Below, piece after piece: positions 43,143 through 51,580 of a stretch of 51,580 nucleotides of DNA (its first letter is position 1; the number at the start of each line of letters is the position of its first letter). A program made the translations under genes and the position numbers. The DNA is taken from contig JADIIU010000093.1 of the NCBI GenBank assembly GCA_027603945.1, positions 1 through 51,580 of the forward strand, in the 5' to 3' direction. The notes beneath the pieces are model-generated. The model made no database searches. It was given only the letters and a program-made list of their open reading frames with translations, and was not told where the DNA came from. The DNA comes from Terramyces sp. JEL0728. Taxonomy: Eukaryota > Chytridiomycota > Chytridiomycetes > Rhizophydiales > Terramycetaceae.

Positions 43143-45244
43143 ATGGGCAATTCATCATCCTCTCTAGACGGAAAGGATGAAGGTAAGCGTCACTAATATA
43201 GTCGATATCAGTCATTTCAAGCTGCAGCAAGTCATAGGGAAAGGAGGATTTGGCATGGTCAGAATTGTTTCCAAACGAGATACAAAGCAAAAGTACGCTT
43301 TGAAATATATCAACAAGAAAAAGTGTATCAAGAAGGGGGCGGTCAGAAATATATTCAGAGAGCGATTGATATTGGAGAAATGCGACCACCCATTCATCAT
43401 TAATCTTCAATTTGCATTCCAGGATGACGAACATATGTTTATGGTTATTGATTTGGCTCTTGGCGGGGATCTGAGATATCATTTAATGCGAATTGGAAGT
43501 CTTCCTGAACAAACTGTGAGGATATATGCGGCCGAAATTTCGTCAGCGCTACACTACCTGCATGGACAGAATATCATTCATCGGTATTTTTGGTTTGATT
43601 ATAGTGATTTAAAACCTGAGAATTTGCTGTTGGACGACGAGGGCCACATTCATGTTACAGATTTCAATGTGGCCATCATGTTGGATGAGAAAATTCCGAC
43701 TTCAAAGTCCGGGACTACCGCTTACATGGGTACAACAAGACTAATGTCCAGCTCCTGAAATGCTAATTCATAAGCCATACAAGTACTCTGTCGATTGGTG
43801 GGCTTTGGGTATTATTATTTATGAATGTACATATAATATGGTAAGCGCCGCTTAATCGTAGCACCCATTCTTGATAGATAAAAAGACTCCGGTGGAGAAG
43901 GCAATTCGCGACAGAAATGTTGTTTTCCCAAATCCCAAAGACTTGCAACCTGAATACTATCCCATCGCCGAATCTAGGTTTAGAACAGCATTCATCAATG
44001 GCTTATTGATCAAAAATGTACCTGATAGATTAGGTTGCGGTCCAGATGGAATGAATGAAATCAAGGAACACCCTTGGATGCAACAATTAGACTGGGCTGC
44101 GGTGGAAAGAAAAGAAATTATACCAGAGTTTATACCAGATGTAATTGCTCGTTAATTCTAGCCTTCTCAAAATAATTACGATTTTGGAGCGGCATTGGAG
44201 GAATTGCTTTATGAAAGCTCACCACTGGGATCCAAACCTGTAAAAAAACGGAAGCAGAAAAATCAAATTCCTCCGACTCTGGCTTCACTGTGGGAAGATG
44301 ATGGACAAGTTCCAAACACTCCATCAGCCAAAAAGGAAAAGACCGAAAAGGATTTGGATTATATCGAGTTATACTTTGAATCTTACATCAAACCGCAGAG
44401 ACTGCTGGATGGCAAGCAAAAGAAGCCTGCAAGATCAGCTACAGCCCCCCAAAAATTACAATACACCAACTACACCAAAAAGGAAAAAGCACCGAGCTTT
44501 TGGGAATCTGCCTTGCGTCCATCCAGGGCATCCAAAGCCTCAAGAGCAGAATCAAAGCCCGAAGGCACTCAATCAAAGCTGAGAACGTTCCAGAGAGAGT
44601 ACTTTAGCCTTTCCCAAAATTCAGTGATCAATAATAGATATAATCAAGATCAGCCAGCATTTAAGGAACGCTTCCCGGAAAATCTGCCAATAATCAGCAA
44701 AACAGAATCCAATGCCACCATTTCAAGGCAACCCAAACCTGGTTTGGATGCAATGTATCACCAAGAGCAAATGGCGTTTAAGACAGCTTACAAAGCTGTC
44801 CGAAATCATGGCTCAACCTCCACCCTTGGAAAATCGACAGATGATTTAAATTATTCCCGCTCCAACTCCATAGATATTAACGAAAACATTCCGCCGATCC
44901 CAGATAGCTTGAAATACAGAGATCCAGCAGTTCGAAATTTAAAACCAAAAGAATTGCAGAAAAGGGGTATTCCAATGTCATTGTCGGCACCTTCTCCACC
45001 CCCAGTTGAATTCCATCCCTACACCTTTTCGCCAGTACAATCTCATATTCAAGACGAACAATATGCGCAGTCTGCCACTACGCCTCCAAAAACGCTTCAA
45101 AGGTACGATGTTTTGGAAATGAATATGCAAGGGCTCCATTTAGACTTTCCTGATAGGCTCGAAAAGTCTCCCACCTCTGCTTCTCCGCCAAGTGAATACA
45201 GCCAAAGAAAAATACCAAGAAAACCCTTCCAAGGAAACTATTAA
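43143..45244 (+). CDS. STK32: STK32/YANK-family Ser/Thr kinase, N-myristoylation motif, long disordered tail
   Basis: The spliced product is 665 aa. [10 protein letters not shown] is a strong N-myristoylation signal (Gly2, Ser6), as in human STK32 proteins, so membrane targeting is likely. Kinase motifs are intact: [39 protein letters not shown] (DFN is normal in YANKs), MAPEM, and [11 protein letters not shown]. After the domain, the STK32-type [12 protein letters not shown] is followed by 350 disordered residues. Introns: 43183-43201 (19), 43584-43604 (21, stop-free), 43730-43751 (22), 43841-43861 (21) and 44141-44161 (21 nt). The second intron splits the HRD triad between Arg and Asp. Its positions are shared with the next gene. 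Confidence 0.93.
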
Positions 45245-45364
45245 GTGTTAATAAACGATTTTTTCAAATTCTGCTTTAATTTAATTTGATTGGTGTAGGC
45301 GGCGCATTGTTCTGTAAAGTACGTGGAGATAGCGAATAATGTTTGCCATTTCTAATTGCAAGAT

Positions 45365-47068
45365 ATGGGAGGAACTTCAATGTCAGAAACCTCAGTTCCA
45401 ACAGAACCAAAACGGTCCCACAGCACTTCCAAACGTAAAACGAGTATGTTCAAACCGCGAACCAGCAAAAACCAGTCATTTTCGGAATCGCAGAGCAAAA
45501 CTGGAGTAGAATCAAAGAGCGGAATGGAATCCGTTGTAAGTGCTGATGGCAGCATGCGCTCCAGACAATCTTCGGTAATTAAACCTGCTCCTGCACCATT
45601 ATCTAGTAAATGTAATTAACGCAGTTTGTTTAAAGCATTTCAATATCCTCGGAATCATTGGGGAAGGTGCGTTTGGAAAAGTAATTCGGAAATTAATAAG
45701 GTCAAAAGAATCGAGAGGAAAGACAAGACAAGGTCAAATTACGCATTGAAATATATCAACAAGAAAAAGTGCATTGAAAAAGGAGCTACTCACAATATGT
45801 TTAGAGAGCGTATTGTGCTGCAATTGCTGAAAAATCCATTCATTGTCAATTTGAAATACGCATTCCAAGACGACGAGAATTTGTTTATGGTTTTGGATAT
45901 CGCAGAAGGCGGTGACTTGCGCTGCCATTTGGACCGATTAAAAACAATGAAGGACGATGTTTTACAAATCTATACCGCAGAAATCGGATATGCATTGGAT
46001 TACTTGCATTCAAACCACATTATCCACCGGTAATCATCGTTAATTATAGTGATTTGAAGCCTGAAAACTTGTTGTTGGATAAAGACGGGCATATCCTGTT
46101 GACTGATTTCAATATTTGCGCAAATTTGAAAGACTCTACACCAAAGCACGCATCAGGAACTAGACCTTATATGGGTAAGTGGCGATTAACACAGCCCCTG
46201 AAATGTTTATCGGGCAGCCTTATGGGTATTCTGTAGATTGGTGGGCAGTTGGTATTATATTATATGAATGTACTTATGGGAAGGTACCATGATTTTTACT
46301 TAGCGACCTTACAAGATTGAAAGAGATAATCCTACCGAAGCATTTGAAGTGCCGCTGGTATTCCCAGAAGAAGTTTACAGGACCAAGCTGACAGTGGCAA
46401 AAAATCCTATTCGAGAAGAATTTTACACTGGATTATTGCAAAAGGATATCGCCAAGAGATTAGGGAGCTCAAACAGCGGATTAGGGTTCAAAGACGATAT
46501 CTTGAGCCACTCTTTCTTGAAGGGAATTGATTATGCACTAATTGGGGAGAGAAAACTACAGCCTTCTTACAAACCAAATGTAGCTTTTTCATTAACACAG
46601 ACCAAATTACTTAATGTTGACTCTGCTTTAGTTATCGATGAATTGATGGGCGGTGGTGACGGTCTGGCTTATAAAGCAAGAAAAGGTGATCGCCCAAGAG
46701 GAAAATCAGTGGGTGAAAAGTTTACCACTGGATTCCTTAAACTGTTTGGTATTGAAGTGAAAGAAAAGGCGCCAGAAGAACCAAAGCCAAAGACAAAAGA
46801 AGAGTTGGAAATGGAAGAAATGGATTTACACTACATTCCTTACAATCACGAACTACCTGATCAAGCCCCAATGAGTATGCCATCAGATAAGAAAAATTCT
46901 CCGGAAAAAGCCCACTTTGAAGACGAAGAGTCTCCACTAAGTGAAAAAATGGATGACAAGCAAAGCAGAGCCAGTTCGGTAGACAATGAGCAACCATTTG
47001 CAAAAGCCCCTGAAATAGACGAAAAGGTTGTAGATGACGTTATTGCTGAACACCCAGAAGAGTCATAA
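45365..47068 (+). CDS. STK32: STK32/YANK-family Ser/Thr kinase, tandem paralogue
   Basis: The spliced product is 534 aa. A 75-residue Ser-rich N-terminus beginning MGGTSMSE (a weaker myristoylation candidate) precedes an intact kinase domain: [50 protein letters not shown], and [11 protein letters not shown]. The C-terminal extension is acidic. Introns: 45606-45624 (19), 45681-45700 (20), 46030-46049 (20), 46175-46194 (20) and 46282-46301 (20 nt). Four of the five match position and phase in the upstream kinase or in the pseudokinase. The gene starts 120 bp after the upstream kinase and arose by tandem duplication. It ends 49 bp from the convergent INTS6 stop. Confidence 0.92.
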
Positions 47069-47117
47069 ATTTCATATTTTAAAATATATTTTATATGAAC
47101 TGCATAGGCGATTTATG

Positions 47118-49785
47118 TTACACTGACTTTCTGTCAATCATATCGATATACTGAATCACTGTCGGTCGGTTGAACTTGATTGCAAGGTTTCTTACCCATA
47201 GTAAGCGATCAGCGACGTCCTTTGTCCACTCTGTGGTATCAAATCCAGTCTGTATTGCCTGCAACAAGTCGTTTTCATTGTATTCTACATTAGCTGGCAT
47301 AGTTACCACCTGGCCATTTCGTCATTAGGTGGTGGATATTTTGCCGAGTCGTTAGCCATGGTACTTCATTGATCTTTCTTGGAGAAACAGGTTCAATAAG
47401 CTCCACGTCAAAGAATACCGGCTCAGGATCGCCAACAACGGTTTCAGCCAAGTCATCGATTTCCATCCGATCTTGCAAAGGGCCATTCAGTGACTCGGCT
47501 CCGATGCTTGAGATACTGTCGGGATCATTCTCAACTTGATCGGTGTCTACCAAGTTTTTCTCATAGATTGAATGTAAAACCAAATCAAAATCAATTGATC
47601 TCAGCTTTTTCCAAGTGAGGTCTTTGAAGAGAGGAACGACGAAACCAGATTTTTTCGAGATGGGAGGGTATTGTTTTTGCACAGCTCGCCGATTGAGTTT
47701 ACTCCTCCAAACTTTTTTCGGTTGAACAGTTTCTGTCTTGAACTCATGGGACGCTTCTTCTTCTACTTCATTTAGAGTTTCACTATCAGATTCAGTAGCA
47801 TCAGGACGCTGTTGGGACTTTTTGGGAGCTTTCTTGTAAGGATTACCGAAAAGCGACTTGTCGAGCATCTTCCGGACAGATTCATCTTCCAGCGGATTAC
47901 GCAACAATTGCTGCGTCGCCATTGCCAGCGCATAGTTTCCCATTTCGCCGATCGGCAAGGAATGCTTTGCATCTGATGGTTAGTGCACTCGTACCCAATT
48001 CTTGCTGGGTTAGACGGCTGTTAGTGTCCAGTTTGTTTGTCAAAAGCCGCAATTGAATGGTCAGGTCCGATTTCTTGACATTATAAATATTTTCTTCTAT
48101 TTTAAGACTCTTTTCATTTTGACTATTCTTGAATGGCTTGATGGAGCCTGCAATAGTATTGCACGTAAGTAACGCCTACATCAACTATCAATAACCTTTT
48201 GAGCCAGTCTGTCACTCTGCTCATCGATCTCGGCGATAATGCTTGGAAATGGTTTAGAATAGTCCCACACGTGGGATAGCTGGACCTTGGCAAGCGCTTC
48301 TTTAATGGGCTAATGTTACATATCATAAATACCTTCCAATAGTAGCAAGGAGTGTTTTTCAAGTAGTTAGCGAAAGCTAGTGTCCAAGCACTGGGTATCT
48401 TTTTTTGTTGAAAGTTTTGAACGGCGGCTATGTTAGCAACTAATAATACTCAGCAAATGGAACAGTTTTGGGAAATTATAGGGCAGCAAATACAGGTTCA
48501 CGGTCCCATTTCTACTCACTTTTAGGAAACCGAATGGCAGCCCTGGTCCTGGCTTTGAATGGCTGTTTTGCATGAATAGCTAGATTAGTGATCCATCACC
48601 GTCCAGCAGGTTCCTTTTGGCCGTTTCGTCAACTCTCTAGCAACACTAGTTTGCTCCATTGATAATCTATCAACTGGAAACCCCTCCAATAGACTATGAT
48701 GCTCCTCTTTAGTAGAAACCAAAATAACAGGGTGGGCGTTTCTATGAGGCTATTGTAAATGCTAAAGTACGAATTTCAATAGCGTTCCATCTTCTCGCGC
48801 ATAGCTCTCTGGCCAAAAAGATTCGGGGATTGGAAAGTGCTTGGAAACAGAATGATTTGCATATACAAAGACTCTTTCGGCAATTCTTGGAGTTTGATTT
48901 TCAGGGTGCGATTCGAATGCAACGGACACGCCTTCGATATATGCAATGGACTGATAAGGTTGTGGGAAGGGATGCTTCCTTGGCTGCGTTACTCCTACGC
49001 AATTATTTACACACTGTAATAATGCTTTTAAAGAGTCTATCCTCCAAAATTGTCCTGGATTACATAAAAGGTACCTCCTGATACATCACTCATTATAGAC
49101 ACTTGAGCATCGACAGGCTGGAGCTCATGCATTAATGCAATCGTATACAATCTCTGCTCCCATCTAAATGGTTCAAGATAATTATCAGCACCAGGGGATT
49201 TCAAACCTGGAATATTGATCTATAAATTAGAAAAGGAAATAAAGAAAGTTAAGGTAGCTCAAGCGGTTAGGCTAAAGAAGAAAGTTCTTACTCTGTCAGT
49301 TACAGTTAGCCCGTTTGAAAATTGCTACTGTTAGTAAATATTAACCATTCCGTCTGTTACCCAGAATATTAGTGTGGATTCTTGCTGTGCTGGATATCGG
49401 CCCTGGGATAAGAAATGGGTACCTTGCCCCGCACATCCAATTTGGCTTGCGTTCGATTAGCATTCAAGTAATCAAATAAAGCACTCATAGTTGCGCCGGG
49501 GTTTGAGTTGTTGGTCGCAGTGGTATATTTTAGTATTTCAGCCAGCTCTTTTTCACTGGAAAGACACTAATTAACTGAAAAATACTTTGATCGGCTCGTT
49601 GTCGTAAGTTGCAAGCAAGTATTTTGTGGGCTGTCGATGCGGTTTACGATGCTCCCACTAGAGTTAAGACGGATTACTTTGGTAAACTCTTCGATTGCAG
49701 CTTTCGCACAATCCAAGTAGGAGAGGTTTTCGCTGAATATTCTGTTCATGGACACACTATTATCAAGTATAAATGCGAAAATCAT
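47118..49785 (-). CDS. INTS6: Integrator complex subunit 6
   Basis: The spliced protein is 782 aa. Integrator cleaves snRNA 3' ends and paused transcripts. The start MIFAFILDNSVSMN is the vWA MIDAS (DxSxS), followed by FWVTDGM, EPFRWEQRLY, FPIPESFWPE, LPFGFLK, LYLLPYNFP and LPIGEMGNYALAM, all aligning in order with INTS6. The C-terminal 60 residues match the conserved INTS6 tail. Thirteen introns: 49631-49647 (17), 49567-49585, 49403-49422, 49325-49345, 49220-49291 (72), 49055-49074, 48750-48770, 48580-48599, 48428-48449, 48310-48332, 48176-48195, 47973-47994 and 47285-47306. Removing 319 nt leaves exactly 783 codons. This is the most intron-dense gene in the window. Confidence 0.93.
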
Positions 49786-50097
49786 TTTCAAATAAAGTAG
49801 ATTTGGAAGCAGAATTATCCAAAAAATTGTCAAAATGATGATTGTAATTAGCGGCGATAAGATTAAAAGATTCACCACTGGTAGTATCAGTCTGCTACCG
49901 CTAAATAAAGATTACTTTGGCACTGTAAAATTTCAATGCTACAATCAACGTAAATTAACAGCAGAAATAGTCGATTCATAAAGACAGAAGCCAATTTAAC
50001 CAAATGGGTTCATCAAAATTTGTTGATTAAAGGTCATGATTACTCATTGTGACGCATCTTTTGTAGTATATAAGCGGTGAAAATTAGCAGCTTCAAA
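49786..50097. other. Divergent promoter region of INTS6 and the stress protein
   Basis: This 312-bp gap holds a 48-codon plus-strand ORF (49835-49981, MMIVISGDKIKRF) that I cannot place in any family. A TATA-like element lies near its right end. I see nothing else. Confidence 0.45.
50067..50074 (+). promoter_or_regulatory. TATA-like element upstream of the universal stress protein gene
   Basis: TATATAAG lies 24 bp before the ATG at 50098. This is very close for a TATA box, so if functional it would give an almost leaderless mRNA. Confidence 0.3.
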
Positions 50098-50616
50098 ATG
50101 TCTAATCTTGCCGACTTGCAGAAATCTGTATTCTCATCCGAATTCACTACCGTCGACTCTATAGCCGCTAAACCAGGGCCAAACGGCCAGCACATTCTAG
50201 TTTGTATCGATACTTCGGCAGATTCATTTGAAGCACTGATATTCGCCGTCCAAAAACTGTCGCATCCAAACGACGTCCTCACTGTATTCATTGTTTTAGA
50301 TCCAAGAGATTTATACAAAGCAGATACAGACAGAGATACCTATCGCGAAAACTTGATGGTTGATATGCACAAGAGAGTAAAGGAATTGTTGGTTGCCTAT
50401 GAAAAATCATTTATTTACCGAATCAATGCTGAATGGAGCGAAGATCCTAGAAACGCAATCTTGAATAAGATCCAGAAGGGCTACGGCATGGTTGTTGTCG
50501 GCTCCAGAGGAATGTCTGCGCTTGAAGGAATTGTGGTTGGAAGTGTCTCTACGTTCTTATTGAACCGATCTCCCGTTCCAGTGATTGTCGTCAAGCGACC
50601 ATTGGAAAAGCATTAA
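50098..50616 (+). CDS. Universal stress protein A family, ATP-binding type
   Basis: This single-exon protein is 172 aa and covers one Usp domain. The start ILVCIDTSADSFEALIFAVQ, the middle DVLTVFIVLDP and the end VVVGSRGMSALEGIVVGSVS show the fold. The last contains the G-x2-G-x9-G-S/T motif of ATP-binding Usp proteins. Members of the family help cells survive starvation and oxidative stress. The start at 50098 follows a TATA-like element and gives MSNLADLQ before the domain. AATAAA lies shortly after the stop. Confidence 0.93.
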   Translation: MSNLADLQKSVFSSEFTTVDSIAAKPGPNGQHILVCIDTSADSFEALIFAVQKLSHPNDVLTVFIVLDPRDLYKADTDRDTYRENLMVDMHKRVKELLVAYEKSFIYRINAEWSEDPRNAILNKIQKGYGMVVVGSRGMSALEGIVVGSVSTFLLNRSPVPVIVVKRPLEKH

Positions 50617-50687
50617 TTTTACCTGCAATAAACTCATTTTACAATCAGTTGAAATTTTGACATTCGCCAAATTTCGGTACGAGATAA

Positions 50688-51291
50688 TCAACTGTAATCA
50701 AGATTTTTATTCTCCAATTGGATGTTCTTTGGTAAAATCTTTACGGTCGTGATATGCTGGGTTCTATCGTTAAAGTTAATCACCTTGGTAAATATTTTAG
50801 TTCCTCTCCACCATTGGGCATCTAAAAAGCTTTCATTCGTAGGTGGGAGGAAGACTGTTGTAGGAGCTACATATCTTTCAGTGTGATATACAGGTTCAGC
50901 AGAATGCTCGTCCAAGACACCTCCTTTTCCTAATCCTTTAACAGGTGCTTTGAGATCATTTGCAGCCCATTCAGGATGGTCCTTCATTATTTCGGCTTCT
51001 CTTTTTGCAATGGCATGCATACGTCTAACCATATCACGATCAGCTTCTGCTTGGAAGATTGGAGCCAAGTGGATTCTTGCCCAAGTTTTTTCTCTTTTGT
51101 ATTCCCTTTCGATTACAATTCAATTACCTGCGTTCTCTGGTGTTTTCAGTAGTTTTCATCAATCCATAAGTCATAGCGGCTCCTGCAACAAGTAGTAATA
51201 CTGCTCCTGACGGTCCTCTGGTTGGTAAATTTCTTTTATATTTAATGGTTGTTGGAAAACCTCCTGCTGGTGCTGCATCCTGTATTGCCAT
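50688..51291 (-). CDS. NDUFA13: NADH dehydrogenase (complex I) subunit NDUFA13/GRIM-19
   Basis: The spliced product is 193 aa. The signature PTTIKYKRNLPTRGPSG is followed by one membrane segment (AVLLLVAGAAMTYGLM), then the matrix-side helix with ERREYKREKTWARIHLAP, FQAEADRD and EAEIMKDHPEW, and VYHTERYVAPT, as in GRIM-19. It is an accessory subunit of complex I in the inner membrane, which shows that this organism keeps complex I (some related parasites have lost it). One 22-nt intron at 51106-51127 joins the halves at ERR. The start ATG at 51291 fits the family; the C-terminal extension is longer than in fungi such as Neurospora. Confidence 0.92.
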
Positions 51292-51580
51292 TTGAAAGAT
51301 GTGAAAAAAACGAAATTTGCAAATTCAAATGCAAGTGAAAATCGAGACTGAAAGGATACTTGGTAATTATAGAGTCTCGTTATAGATATTTTTAAAAAAG
51401 TTATTATTGCCCCAATTTGTATCGAATAGAGATTGGCTTTGAATTTCATTTCACAGGTAAGATCTGCATGTGGAATATTAAATATTGCTAATGCAGTTCC
51501 ATCGATACATTTCATAACTCGCCACTGGGGGGTTTCAAAGTTTCACAAATATTAAATTGTAAAAGAATGTGCCAGTAAAA
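51292..51580. other. Right-edge intergenic region
   Basis: AT-rich sequence upstream of NDUFA13. A minus-strand ORF starting near 51515 runs antisense through the NDUFA13 first exon and looks like a shadow. No RNA gene is seen, and the next gene probably lies outside the window. Confidence 0.4.

Noticed and set aside
49249..49330. tRNA-like gene on the plus strand (A-box-like TAGCTCAAGCGG)
   Set aside because: The A-box consensus fits, but there is no T33, the D stem is imperfect, there is no GGTTCRANNCC B box and the acceptor ends do not pair. The same bases form an INTS6 intron and coding sequence.
49835..49981. 48-codon ORF in the INTS6/stress-protein gap
   Set aside because: It is too short and without homology; it most likely lies by chance in a divergent promoter.
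51171..51515. 114-codon minus-strand ORF overlapping NDUFA13
   Set aside because: It overlaps the NDUFA13 first exon in another frame on the same strand, has no homology and a biased composition, so it is a shadow ORF.

Overview
The window is nuclear DNA from a compact eukaryotic genome, most likely a zoospore-forming early-diverging fungus or close relative of fungi. The evidence is a full-length HYDIN (motile flagellum), fungal-type mitochondrial and lipid genes (MCP1/DUF1691, PGS1, an OMS1-like methyltransferase), a complex I subunit (NDUFA13), autophagy (ATG8), and two genes that the best-known higher fungi lack or are thought to lack (Integrator subunit 6, CLEC16A). The standard genetic code fits: TAA, TAG and TGA all end recognisable proteins. 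The exact lineage (chytrid-like, aphelid, sanchytrid or rozellid) cannot be settled from this sequence alone. I see no tRNA, rRNA, transposon, CRISPR array or plasmid element.

About 33 protein genes are packed on both strands. Neighbouring coding ends are often 12-100 bp apart, and several stop codons lie inside the AATAAA signal. Most genes are cut by spliceosomal introns of only 17-24 nt. I placed 72 introns by protein homology and reading frame. All but one (72 nt) fall in that range, most have GTA...AG ends, and many have a CTAAC/CTAAT/TTAAC-like branch site 3-9 nt before the acceptor. Every gene whose introns I resolved gives a coding length divisible by three, which supports the models.

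Layout: 1-4.3 kb has a truncated low-complexity gene, CLEC16A and an unknown Ser/Arg-rich protein; 4.3-5.5 kb is an unusually long AT-rich gap; 5.5-9.1 kb has IPK1, ATG8, PGS1 and an R3H-SUZ RNA-binding protein; 9.2-23.0 kb is HYDIN (about 4,508 aa); 23.0-31.9 kb has an endopolyphosphatase-like enzyme, an HD nucleotidase, SmE, MCP1, a degenerate peroxisomal acyl-CoA synthetase, MRM1, Acinus, eIF1 and a LEA2-type membrane protein; 31.9-42.7 kb has PPxY-bearing coiled-coil proteins, mitoribosomal mL44, an RlmN-like radical SAM enzyme with a membrane tail, a mucin-like surface protein, a YANK-family pseudokinase, an SAP/SPKK-repeat protein, a two-headed IF1, RPA2 and an OMS1-like methyltransferase; 43.1-47.1 kb has two tandem STK32/YANK kinases; 47.1-51.3 kb has Integrator subunit 6 (13 introns), a universal stress protein and NDUFA13.

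Functionally the genes are a housekeeping mix rather than one pathway. Mitochondrial genes are over-represented (PGS1, MRM1, mL44, IF1, NDUFA13, OMS1-like, MCP1). RNA processing is represented by SmE, Acinus, INTS6 and R3H-SUZ. The most distinctive signals are the splicing system (tiny introns, a GT-TG intron in eIF1, a 17-nt intron), the YANK kinase family with shared intron positions, and the duplicated-motif ATPase inhibitor.
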